Part shown: positions 45,300 through 56,535 of the stretch, piece by piece | Position numbering within the stretch: the first letter of the stretch is position 1 | How the letters are laid out: each line of letters starts with the position of its first letter | Assembly: GCA_039519185.1 (NCBI GenBank) | Contig: CM076847.1 | Location: forward strand, 45,852,916-45,916,915 | Length of the DNA stretch: 64,000 nt | DNA from: Astragalus membranaceus | Lineage: Eukaryota; Streptophyta; Magnoliopsida; Fabales; Fabaceae | Reading direction: 5' to 3' | Notes under the pieces: model-generated | What the model saw: the letters and a program-made list of their open reading frames with translations, nothing else | Databases searched by the model: none | What the model was told of the DNA's origin: nothing | Position numbers and translations under genes: made by a program

Positions 45300-46322
45300 T
45301 GTAACACCCCAATATTTCTTACATGTAGATACACTGAGATGCACATCTGTGTCAACAATCAGAGGACACAATCCCTGTTTAGATATTGAACCTACTAAAT
45401 TTTTCCGATAATAGAACACAATATCTCAGATTCATCCGTCTTCATTTCCATGAAGTTCACTTGGTTCACAACTTAAAAGGAATACAAAGTCTATTGTTCA
45501 ATATCATAACCAGAGAAGCGGAATAGGTTTATACAACGCATATCCAATACAAGTTACATGACTATAACAAAAAATAACAAGAGAAACATAATCGGAAACT
45601 CAAGACTATAAGTCTTCGGCATCTCCATAAGCACGTCACCTACTCGTGCTGCCTTGTCTTCCTCTTACCCTGTTTCTCTGTAAAAACCACAATAATGATA
45701 GGGTGAGATAACATATCTCAGTGAGTTCTACCGTGCCCCCTCACTATCACTCGGTTCAATTATAAAACCGTTGCAACATAGTTAAATTTATAAACTATTT
45801 GCTCATATATATACTTATCCCATTACCGACCGTGCAACAGCCACAATCTCGGCATCTAATGTGCTATTCATTTATTTTTAAGCCTTGTAAGTTACTTTAC
45901 CATTACAAACTTACCAATCGAAACACCGACAGTGCAACAGCCACAATCTCGGCGAATCGTGCATCGAACTTAGCCCATTACCGACCGTGCAACAACCACA
46001 ATCTCGTCGGCATCTAATGTGCTATTCATTTATTTTTAAGCCTGGTAAGTTACTTTACCATTATAAGCTTACCAATCGAAACACCAACCGTGCAACAGCC
46101 ACAATCTCGGCGAATCGTGAACCTACTGTAGCATAACATCGACCGTGCAACAGTCACAATCTCGATGAACCCCCGTTAGTATATATTCCATAACGTTTCC
46201 AGGGCCTAGGGTGAGGGCTCATGACCTTTCCTTCCTAGTATGCAATTTTGTTGAGTCGTCACCCAACTTGATATAATCTATATATCACACCCGCATTGGG
46301 CCGACTTCTATAATCGATATAA

Positions 46323-46356
<34 letters not shown>

Positions 46357-47594
46357 ATTATTCTATAACCCGTTTTGATGAATACAAAGCTAGACATCCG
46401 GCATTATAATACGGTACCCATTTGGACTTACAATCTGGTTTGTTATTCAAAACGTGAACTCACACGCAGTCTACTTTTCGGTTTTTCGAACAAGTATAAC
46501 TTTCAGAAACAGTGCATTATACAACTCAAATTATATATATAGTTAGGTTTTTGAATAAGCTTTCAAACGCAGTGTATTTTGCTGAAACACCTCAATCGGA
46601 TTCTCGGATCAAAAGTTATCGCGAAAACAAAATCAGTGTATTTTGCTGAAAAACTGCAAAGCGTCGCGACGCGAACAGGTTTTGTCGTGACGTGAAAAGC
46701 TACAGAAGCGAAAACTGTCAAAAATTAAGCAGGGTCGCGACGCTTTCTAGACGGCACCGAGACATTCCTTGACCTTTGTAACTTAAAAACAGATACTATA
46801 ACCAACAAATCTAGTCCAAGTATTCAATCAAAATTCGTAGAGAATTGCATATACTTTGTAGAAACCGTAAAATATTAATTTTCCCGAGAAGTCCCATCCT
46901 ACTCGAAACGACCAAACCGAAACCGCTCGAACAATCCCCGCTACGATTCAACCGCTTCAAAAACAACAACTCTACTATTCACTGCTCCAATTCCGAATTC
47001 AGTAACCCCAATGCACTAAATCCTCCTTTCAAACAGAGAGTGAGTTCAGTTCCACCTTCCTCCTAGCTCCAGCTGAACATGCAAAGCTCTATAGGGCTCA
47101 AAACTCCATTGTTTCACTTTGGAGCTTCAAGTGTCAAAAATGGTAAGTTGAGTTAGGAGAGGAATGGGAAGCTGAGGTTTGGTTCATTAGGTAGAGCTCG
47201 AAAAATGGAAGGGAGTGATGAAAAGAGCACTTACATGCAACCACGGATGATGGTGATGATGGCCTCCTTTCCTCCCCTCTCTTTCGCCTCCCTTCTCCTT
47301 CCTTTCTTCTCCACTTCTTTCTTTTCTTTTGTTTTCAATTCTGAAACTGATGGAGTGGGTCAGCTGAGTGATGAGGAAATGGGCTGGGGGCTTAAGTGGT
47401 TGTGAAAGGACCAAAATGCCCTTCGCTCATTAGTTCCTTCAACATCCTCAATTTTGCACAAGTTCCTTCCTACTTAGCCAATAATTCAGGTTTTCTCGAC
47501 TAACCCGGATCCGAGTCGTGAATTATCATTTCCCTCGACTAGAAATTATTTATAATCCACATAAATTATAATTTTAAAAATTAGGGATGTTACA
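45300..47594 (-). repeat. Element B right (5') LTR
   Basis: TGTAACACCCC to GATGTTACA, uninterrupted, so it serves as reference for the split left LTR. It contains the tandem array (45830-46170), the conserved module (46206-46275), an AT run (46327-46355) and a shortened GC-palindrome cluster (46660-46745). Confidence 0.9.
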
Positions 47595-47599
47595 ATTTC

Positions 47600-48051
47600 A
47601 TCTCTGTGTTTCTGAGTGTATGTGAGCCCAGAACTTCAACAAGTGGTTGAAGTGATCTCGCAACAAGAGAAAAAAACAGAGAACGTTAGTATTTCAGTGA
47701 CTGAAATACCCTAAGTAAAGAAAATACGAAGAGAGGGTGAAGAGAAAGTATACCTTAGTGATCTCAGGTGGAGATCCTTGATCTAGTGTTGTTTGTGTTC
47801 CTCAAGAGCACGTTCAAGAACACATGCGAGACAAAATCACAAAAAACCAGAAGTTAGGGTTTGTGATTTAAATTAAATCATAAAGAAACGAAGAACAGTG
47901 AGATCAGTGTGAAGATCTTACCCTCTGTTGCTTCGTTTGTAGCCTGATTGTAAGATTCAACCATTGATTGCAATAACTTTCGTAAATCAAAGGTTTGTAA
48001 GTGACAAGCCTCAGATTCGTTGATTCAGTGCATAAAACCAGAGGGGTTTTG

Positions 48052-48083
<32 letters not shown>

Positions 48084-48487
48084 AGAATCATCATCAGCAC
48101 AAGATTGAAGAGATTCAACGCTTCAATCACTGAGAATCAGTGACAACATCAAAAGCCTAGCAGAGGGTTTGAGAGAGAAGAAGAGAAGAACGGCGAAGAA
48201 CCAAGAAAGAGCGAGAGAAAATCTTGGAAAAATAACCCAGAAACCCTAATTTGGGTTTATATACCATTGACCAATTCGGGTCACACAGGATCTGCGCTTT
48301 GTAACAGTGAACGGGTTTGGGTGGTGCTTTAACCCGGCTGGCTTGACTGGATCTGATCAAGTGGATCAGGCTTTGCATTCTGGGCTGGACTCTGATAATT
48401 ACACATCCCATTATTGTTTCCTTGCACCCCTGCATCAAACAATCAACAACAGATCAGAATTGTTCAATAAATTGGCAAAAAACAACA
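47600..48487 (+). repeat. Copia 5' LTR, right part
   Basis: Continues the LTR interrupted at 22770 and ends AACAACA, the inverted partner of the TGTTG start. A CAT trinucleotide run lies at 48051-48083. Frames on both strands here lack homology. Confidence 0.75.
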
Positions 48488-48505
48488 TGGTATCAATGAG
48501 CTGGT
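48488..48505 (+). promoter_or_regulatory. Copia primer binding site
   Basis: TGGTATCAATGAGC directly abuts the LTR end. It resembles the initiator Met tRNA site TGGTATCAGAGC with a two-base insertion. Confidence 0.75.
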
Positions 48506-48646
48506 AACAATCCAGGGAAAACAGGAAAATTTCTATCCTTTTCTTTAAGTTTCTTTAAAGTTTTTCTTTATACTTTGAATCTTCAACTGGCCAGATTCTG
48601 TTTCTAACAAGTTTACTGTGTTTTAAAGGTTTTTCAGCTCTAAACA

Positions 48647-49835
48647 ATGACTAGTACTGGGACAGGTTTAAACACAAATCCCAAAGCTTAATGGGAACAA
48701 CTGGGACAGGTGGAGCCTTCAAATGAAGGCCATTTTTGGTTGCCATGGTGTTCTTAAAATTGTTAGAAATGGTTTTGATCCATCGGGTGAAGAACCATCT
48801 ATTGCTCAAACTAATCTTTTTAATGAAAATGAACAAAAAGATTATAAAGCTATCTATCTCATACACCAAGGGTGTGATGAGACAAACTTTGATAGGATTA
48901 GAAGTTATGAAACTTCTAATGCTGCCTGGGATGCCTTGGAAAAGTACTATACTGGTGCAGCTCCTATTAAAGAAGAAAAATTACAGGCCCTAAGGAGACA
49001 GTATGAAATGCTAAGTATGAAAGATGGGGAAAGTATTGCTGATTTCTTTACAAGGCTAAAGAAAATCACCAATATGATGTCCCTATATGGTGAAACTCTT
49101 ACTGAAACTGTGATTTGTAAGAAAGTGCTAAGGTCTCTAACCAAGAAATTTGGTTGGGTTGTGAATAGTATTGAAGATACTACTAAACTAGAAGATCTGA
49201 AAGTTGAAGAACTTCAAGCTAAGCTTGAAGCCAGAGAAATGAGGATCAACATTTTGGATGGTGAAGAAGAGGAGGATCAGGCCTTATTCACCAAAGCCAA
49301 AGGTAAGAAAGGAACCAAGGCAGGCAACAGCAACCAGTCAGGTAAGACAAACTGGTCCAAAGGTAAGTCAGGTAAATCTAACTCTAAATCTGATTCCACT
49401 AAGAAAAACAGCAATGCACCTAAGAAGAAAGACAAGTCTAAAGTGCAGTGCTACAGATGTGATGAATATGGGCATTACTCTACTAAATTCCCTACTAGGA
49501 AAGACTCTAAACCTATGGAATCAGATACTGAGGCCAATGTGGTCAAAGAAGATTCTGATGCAGAATTTGATAATGTATCCTTCAGTATGATTACTGAAAG
49601 GCTGGCTGAAATAGTACACAGGGAGGACCCTGTGGTAACTAACCTAGACCTAAAACAAGGAAATGACTGTGTTACTCTAGTTGTAACTACTAGTGATGGT
49701 AAAACCATCACAGAGACATGGTACTTAGACTTAGGGTGTTCCAATCACATGACTGGAAACAAGGAGTGGTTAATAGACTATGACTCAAGTAAGAAAACTA
49801 GCATTAGGTGTGCTAATAACAACTATACTTGCTGA
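48647..49835 (+). pseudogene. Copia gag and start of protease
   Basis: ATG 48647 starts MTSTGTGLNTNPK; a small deletion shifts the frame near 48690, and the following frame (NWDRWSLQMKAIF) runs to 49835. A UBN2-type gag domain covers about 48800-49250. The zinc knuckle CYRCDEYGHYSTKF has lost its last Cys to Phe. The protease motif is WYLDLGCSNHMTG, with Leu in place of the Ser/Thr of DSG/DTG. The frame ends at 49835 and coding resumes in another frame. Confidence 0.85.
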
Positions 49836-51043
49836 AGGTGTAGGAAATATGAGGCTTACAAAAGAAAATGGACAAATTGTATTCTATGTTCCAGGAATTA
49901 GTTGCAACCTAATTAGTTTAGGCCAACTAATAGAGAAGGGCTTCTCAGTAGTTATGAAAATTTTAAAGCTTAAACTGTTTGATACTAATGAGAAGCTGAT
50001 CTTGACCACACCTTTAGCCTCAAACAGAACCTTCAAAACTAGCATTAGCACAGCAGAGGCAGATTGCCTTAGTGCTACTACTGATCTTGAAAGTATGTTG
50101 TGGCATAAAAGGTTTGGTCATCTACATTTTAAAGGTTTAAGTAACCTAAGTACTAAAAGGCTAGTTAAGGGGTTACCTAAGATAAATGTAGCTAAGGAAA
50201 CATGTACTACTTGTTTGGTAAGTAAGTAACTTAGAAAAATGTTTAAGAAAGAAATGAAACATTTTTCTAATGATATTTTGCATGTTGTATATTCTTACCT
50301 ATGTGGACCACTTGATGTACCCTCTATTAGGGGAAACAAATATTTTATGACTTTTGTAGATGAATTTTCAAGGAAAATATGGTTGTATCTACTTAAGACT
50401 AAAGGAGAAGCCTATGGTGTCTTTAAAGAGTTTAAGGCATTGGATGAAACTCAAAGTGGTAAGAAACTTAAGGTTTTGAGGACTAATGGTGGTGGTGAGT
50501 ACACCTCAAAAGAGTTTGAGGAGTACTGCACCAGCCACCGTATTTTGCATGAGGTGACATCACCCTATACTCCTCAGCACAATTGCATTGCTGAAAGGAG
50601 GAATAGGACAATACTTGACATGGCTAGGAGCATGATCAAGTCAAAAGAGCTACCGAAAAGGCTATGGGCAGAAGCTGTCCATATAGCTGTCTATATCCTA
50701 AATAGCTGTCCTACTAAAGGTTTGGATGACAAGGTTCCAGAACATGTCTGGTGTGGTGACAAGCCTAAGGTTTCTCACCTAAGGGTATTTGGCTCACTTG
50801 CTTATAGCCATATACCTAATGGTAAGAGAAAGAAGTTAGAGGATAAGAGCAGGTCCTTAATCCTTATTGGGTATCCCCCTACAGGTGCTTATAGGCTCCT
50901 AGATCCTAAAAATAATAAAATTGAAATATCTAGAGATGTGGTGATGCTTGAAGACAAGCAATGGGATTGGGACAAAGTTGAACTAGTAAGTTCAGTGGAC
51001 TCTACAATCCTAGAGGAGGTCTTAGACACTGAACCTAATCCTA
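49780..51043 (+). pseudogene. Copia protease end, GAG-pre-integrase and integrase
   Basis: The segment 49780-50229 contains the GAG-pre-integrase motif (LWHKRFGHLHFKGLSNL, then CTTCLVSK). A stop at about 50227 separates it from the integrase core (50239-51043). There the first catalytic Asp is replaced (YSYLCGPL for the usual HSDLCGP type) and the second is Asn (RTNGGGEY for RTDNGGEY); the third, Glu in AERRNRT, is present. The frame is cut at 51044 by the CACTA element; RT and RNase H are not in view. Confidence 0.87.
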
Positions 51044-51360
51044 CAGTACAAGAAAAATGTGGACTTTCGGCGGATTTTTTGGACTTTTAGGCAGATTTTT
51101 GGCGCCGGTAGACAGCTCGTGGCAAACGGTTTCCGGAGGATTATCCGCCGGAAATTTTCGGCGGATTTTATGGCGCCGAAAAATCCGCCGGAAAACACCA
51201 AAAAAAATTCTCATGGTTAACCCGCCGGAAAGTCCACAAATCCGCCGAAAATTTTCGGCGGAGTATCCGCCGGAAAGTCCACAAATCCACCGGAAAACCC
51301 CAGAAAAAATTCGTATGGTTTATCCGCCAGAAAGTCCACAAATCCACCGGAAAAACTGTT
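51044..51360. repeat. CACTA terminus and subterminal repeats
   Basis: After the terminus come at least eight copies of TCCGCCGGAAA or its complement, often followed by GTCCACAAATCC, in both orientations. Subterminal arrays bind the TnpA-type protein in En/Spm elements. The plus frame across this stretch is repeat-derived. Confidence 0.85.
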
Positions 51361-51646
51361 TTTTTTTTTAAATTAATTATTTTTAAAAAATAAATATTAT
51401 TTTTTAAAAAAAATCTTTTTATTTAAAAAATTAATATTTTTTTATTAAAAACTTTAATTGATTATTTTATTTTAAAGTTTGATTATTGATAAAAAAATAA
51501 AATTTAATAATAAATTAATTTACTATTTAAAAAAATAAAAATTAGAATTGAAAATTAATCATTAATTTAAATAAATATCCATACAACAAAAAAAATATCC
51601 ATACAATAAAAAATATATCCATACAACTAAATAAAATAATCCAAAG
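51361..51646. other. AT-rich spacer of the CACTA element
   Basis: About 285 bases of A/T runs between the subterminal repeats and the TnpA-like stop codon. No gene. Confidence 0.7.
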
Positions 51647-53708
51647 CTACTGGGGTGGTTGCTGGGGTGGCTGCTGGTCTAACTCATCACCATGATAATA
51701 GGTATCTGATGTAAGAAAAACAGTAATCGAATCGAGATTAAAATCGATGTTGGGCCGCTGGGGTGACTGCTGCTGGGGCTGCTGGTATGGCTGAGGTGCA
51801 GGCTGTTGGGAATACTGGGGTGCATACTGCTGCTGAGGCCACTGCTGAAATGCACCCCCGTAATGCTGCTGCGGCTGCTGCGGCTGGTAGGATGGCATAT
51901 GTGATGAGGATGGCCTCGAGTGCTGAGACATCATCAGCTGATCCTGCAAAAACTTAAAGCGCTCCTCCATGCGCTGCTCAGCTATCCTAGCCTGCTCCAC
52001 CATGCGCTGCTCAGCTATCCTAGCCCGCTCCTCAAGTATCCTGGCTTTCTCCCGAAGCATCGCCACTTCCCGATCACTTTGCTCCCGCCGCTCGGCAAAC
52101 TGGCGCTGCTGCTCGCTCAGGTACCGCGTCAATTCCGTAACAGCATTCAACTCACCAGCATTGGGAACATAAGAGCGAGCAGTACTCAGAGATCCAGAAG
52201 ATTGTGAAGCTGATAGACTCGGAATAATGCTTGATCGAAAAGCAGCAGGTCCAATACCACCTGATCCTACCATACGATTACTCTTTTGGGGACCAACTGC
52301 TCTCTCCCAAATATCACGAGCTACTCTAGCCTCCTCCTCTGGATCCATATCAGCTGCCCCACTGCTCTGTTGGGACTCATGGTACTCAGTCAGCCCACCC
52401 TGGAAGCTCTCCTGAAAAAAATAACCCAACAAATAAATAACTATAGCAAAAGTAGTTTTAATATAATATTCCTCGCCCGATATAAAGATTATTATAAATA
52501 ATAAACATTAATATATAATTGTAAAAGTAGTTTTACCTGAATATTCCTCGCCCGATCTGTAGCAAAGTCACCAGTGTCCTCCCGCATATGAAGGTAGCGA
52601 TGCAACTCAGGCAAAGTGATTGCCCTTTGTTCCCTCGCCTCCTATATATACATATATACATATTATTAATTAATACATATGAAAATGACTAGTTAATTAA
52701 TCAAGTAATAAAGTAATAAATTTACCAAACGCCTGTGATGTGTTGTAGTATTAACACTCCCCCCTGTGTGTGTGCAGCCACTTTTTTCAGAAGCACGGTT
52801 CTTCTTGACTTTCTCACAAAAATTCCTAAATTCTGGTGTCTGCCAGTACTCCTATAACCCAGTCCAAGTTGAGTCTCCCATATAAGATGGCTTCGCATTC
52901 TTACCGCGCGCCTCCCGCAGTAATTCAGAATAGCGATGGGAACATCTCTTATGGAAGATTCTCTCAACTTCCCTTTGCTGCTCTGGTAACCATGTATATT
53001 TTTCCTATTTAAGAAATTTACAATAATGTTGTTAATTATAAGACAAATTAATTAATCAAGTCAATAAGATATACACCATTAATTAAATTAATCAAGTCAA
53101 TAAGATATACACAAATTAATTAATTATTTCGTAGAACAACTTACCAAAAATGAATTTAACATCCTCCCAATTGCCTCTGTATCTTTTCTAACAGCTGTCC
53201 AATTCTTCCAACTGCTAGTGAAATTCTCCTTCATTATTTTCGTGATGGCGGTAGCTGTAACCTTCGAAGGAAGAAATCTGCATTAAAAAAAGATGAATTT
53301 TATTACACCAAATTATATAAGTTATATAAAAGGCAACAAAAGTAAATTAATAAATAATAATATATATACTTACGAATCACCAGCAGTCTCCAATATGATA
53401 CGCCCATCAGGTGTATACCTGACCACCTCACGGTCAACAGTGAATGTGCGCACCCCATCAGCATCAACATCTGTCGGGGCTAAGCCCTCAGTAGCAGCAG
53501 GAATCACTGGGTCCCCTGCAGTACTGGTACTAGCATCCTCAGACCCAGGTGGTGGCAAATATCTGCCACCAGCAAAAACAACACGAGTAGGCTGAACACG
53601 ACGCCCTAGGCGAGTAGAAGTCTTCCGCCTGGTAGCGCTGGCAGCATCACCCGTGTCGACAGGTGGAGGAACATATGTCTCGTCATCAGATCTTGAGTGA
53701 GATGCCAT
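51647..53708 (-). pseudogene. TnpA-like (transposase_24 family) gene, five exons, one nonsense codon
   Basis: Proposed exons on the minus strand: 53374-53708, 53145-53277, 52726-53004, 52537-52641 and 51647-52411. All four introns have GT-AG ends and keep the frame, giving 538 codons. Residues YTWLPEQQREVERIFHKRC, then SYMGDSTWTGL and EYWQTPEFRNF, match the plant Ptta/En/Spm transposase family. The last exon encodes a coiled-coil-like Glu/Arg-rich segment and a Gln/Pro-rich tail. A TAG at 52852-52854 interrupts the third exon between GL and EYW. The protein would bind subterminal repeats. Confidence 0.83.
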
Positions 53709-53893
53709 GACTGTATCTACCTAGACATATATACATTTAAATAAATAAACAAACATACACTAAACAAGGTTAACATAAACATACTAAACAAAAATATATA
53801 AACATACTAATTAAACAAACATAATTAAACAAACATAAATTACATACTAATTAAAAATAGGTTATATAACATATATTGTTGAAACATAAATAA

Positions 53894-56535
53894 CTAATTG
53901 GAATCCCATTCATTCTCAAAATCATCATCATCAGAGGAGTGAATTCTTGATACACCAATGTGGTTTGTTGCATCTTCATCAGCATCTTCTTCGTCATCAA
54001 CTTCATCGTCGGTGTTTGGCTCATCACATAAACGAGTAATGGGTTCAACTTCAATCACTTCATTTACATTAGACATCTCTTCCATTTGATATGACACATC
54101 TTCCACCGTGTCATCATTTGTCTCAATGCGACCTCTTGGTTTTGTTTTAATTGCGACACACCAACCACGACTATCAGTCCGCGTTGATGGATAAGGGACA
54201 TAATAGACTTGTCTCACATTTTGTGCAATGACAAACGGATCATACAGTTGATATCTACCATTCATTTTAATGTCCACTGTATTTGACTTTGGATTCACCT
54301 TTGTTCCTCGAGCAGACGGATCAAACCAATGACAATAGAAAACCACTACCTTTTGACTAAAATCTAGATGGGGGTACGAAAGTTCATATATGCGTTGAAC
54401 CACACCATAAAAATCATCTTCACCTCCTCCAGTGACACCCTTCATGTACACTCCACTATTGACTGTCTCTCTGCCTTATGTCCATTCATTGGTGTGAAAT
54501 TTGTATCCATTGACAAAGTATGTGTGCCATTCTTTAACACATCTTCGAGGACCGTCTGATATGTTCCTCAAGTGTTGGTTGGTAGGATTTGGCGAGAGGG
54601 CATAAACATGTTGCCTAAACCACGTTGGAAAATGTGCATTAATATGAGCAGAAGATTGTTGCTCACTTACGTCCTCTGATGACAAGAATTCCCTAAAAAG
54701 AAATAATTAATTGTTAGACATTTTTATACTTCATATTAACTAATTAAGATCGATCGATAGTTTATAATGTTGAGGAACATACTCAATAAATGGTTGCACC
54801 TCAGTACAGTTTATCAACACATGAACATGTGCTGAACTTAACTCTTCATCTGTTAGCCAGTGAATTGACTCCTTCCCAGATGGACGACCGGGTAGACAAA
54901 AGACAGACAAAGCTAAATGATGTCTAGGACATTCAGTATCCATTTCATTTCGGTTGCTTCTAGGAGCAAACTCATTCTTGAAATAATAAGAACAAAAATG
55001 TGTTGTTTCACGGTGTAAGTAAGAAGAACATATTGATCCTTCAACTCTAGCTTTGTTTTTCACCGATCTTTTTGAATCACCCATGAACCTAGAGAAAATG
55101 ATATTAATTAACATAATAATCATATATTTTAAACTTGTTTCTTATATGGTGTGAAAATTAACTGACATTTCAAACGGATACATCCATCTGTATTGGACAG
55201 GTTCGCCAAGTTTAGCTTCATATGCGAGATGCACCGGTAGATGCTCCATAGAATCAAAGAAACTGGGCGGAAATACTCTCTCCAACTTGCATAAGATAAG
55301 TGGGATGTCTTGTTCCATTTTTGAAAGATCATCAGCTTTTAGCGTTGCAGAACACAAATTCTTAAAGTATTGACTTATTTCAATGAGCGGATTCAAAATG
55401 TGTGTTGGCAACGAACTAAAAGCGATAGGAAGTAAGCACTCCATGAATACATGACAATCATGACTCTTCATCCCATGCAACCTCCCATTATCCACATCCG
55501 CACATCTAGATAAATTGGAAGAATAACCGTCTGGAATTTTCAACTCTTTTATCCACTGATAAACTGCTTTCGCTTGTTCAGTAGATAAAGTATAATTGGC
55601 TTTGGGTTTCAGAGTCCTAGTACCTTGCTCAACCAACAACAAATCATTTCATCTACAGTAATGATCTATATCCTTCCTAGCTTTCTCATTGTCTTTCGTT
55701 TTGCCTTTCACGTTCATGACAGTGTTAAATATGTTGTCAAAAAAATGCTTCTCTATATGCATGACATCGAGATTGTGTCTCAATAGATTATCTTTCCAAT
55801 AGGGAAGTTCCCAAAAAATATTTTTTTTTGTCCAATTGTGCCATTGTCCATAGCCATCTGGACGAGAAACAACACCCTCTACGACTTCCACAGGAGGGAT
55901 ATCCCTAACACTATTCCAAACTTCCTCTGGTGTCAACTTACGAGGAGGTCCAGCTGTTTCAACATTTCCCTTGATGAACGCATATTTCTGCTTTCTAAAT
56001 GGGTGATCCATAGGTAAGAACCTACGGTGCGAGTCAAACCATGAAGTTTTTCCTCCGTATTTAAGACTAAAATCCTTTGTGTCAACCAAGCAAATCAGAC
56101 ACGCCATCTTACCATGTGTCCCCCATTCAGACAACATTTCATAGGCAGGGAGGTCATTAATGGTCCACATCAAAGCCGCCCTAATCACAAAATTTTGTTT
56201 GCGTGCTGCATCATAAGTTAAAACACCATTCCACAACCTTTTTAGGTCATCAATCAAAGGTTGCAAATATATGTCAATACCAGCTGTTGGATTACTTGGC
56301 CCAGGAATAATAGATTTTAAAAACATGTATGGTTTAGACATACACATTTCTAGAGGAAGGTTGTATGGGGTAACAATAACTGGCCAACATGAATACGGTG
56401 TTACCGAGGCTTGAATATATGGTGTGAAACCATCAGAGCATAAACCAAGCCGAACATTGCGTGGATCACTGGCAAAATCTGGATGAACACGATCAAAATG
56501 ATTCCAAGCTTCACCATCAGATGGGTCACGTAATT
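53894..56535 (-). pseudogene. TnpD transposase gene (tnp2, DUF4218, DUF4216), 5' part missing
   Basis: Proposed exons: 55167-56535, 54783-55088 and 53894-54692, with GT-AG introns and frame kept at both joins. The first carries the tnp2 transposase core (RLGLCSDGFTPY, then WPVIVTPYNLP, CLICLVDTK and NLDVMHIEKH) and runs into DUF4218 (MKSHDCHVFMECLLP). The second completes it (SHVH-like block, CTEVQPFIE). The third is DUF4216 (VVFYCHWFDP, YVPYPS). In-frame stops lie at 55649-55651 (TGA) and 54476-54478 (TAA). The N-terminus is cut by element C at 56536. It would excise and reinsert the element. Confidence 0.87.

Larger units (their letters stand above)
22771..47594 (-). mobile_element. Element B: Tekay (Del) chromovirus with nested insertions
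   Basis: A minus-strand Ty3/gypsy element. The right (5') LTR is 45300-47594, the primer site ends at 45298, the internal region is 41696-45299, and the left (3') LTR is 22771-25232 plus 41682-41695, split by a MITE that itself holds the Ogre-like element. Flanks are CTTTC and ATTTC, a four-of-five target duplication. Without the insertions B is about 8.4 kb. It encodes gag remnants, RT, RNase H, integrase and a chromodomain, but no protease. The two LTRs differ by several percent and by deletions, so B is older than A. Confidence 0.88.
22352..51043 (+). mobile_element. Copia retrotransposon, split by nested insertions
   Basis: The 5' LTR starts at TGTTGGAACA (22352), is interrupted at 22770 by element B, resumes after 47599 and ends with AACAACA at 48487, giving an LTR of about 1.3 kb. 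The primer site, gag, protease, GAG-pre-integrase and integrase follow in Ty1/copia order to 51043, where a CACTA element interrupts. RT, RNase H and the 3' LTR are not in the window. The coding sequence has frameshifts and lost catalytic residues, so it is dead. It is the oldest layer of the central nest. Confidence 0.85.
51044..56535 (-). mobile_element. CACTA (En/Spm) transposon, left part, interrupted by element C
   Basis: The left end is CAGTACAAGAAAAATG, one base from the usual plant CACTA terminus CACTACAAGAAAA. It is followed by dense subterminal repeats (51060-51355) and an AT-rich stretch. Two minus-strand genes follow: a TnpA-like gene (51647-53708) and a TnpD gene (53894-56535). 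The upstream part of TnpD and the other terminus are beyond the insertion at 56536 and not in the window. It sits in the copia coding sequence; a 3-base duplication cannot be tested. Confidence 0.85.
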
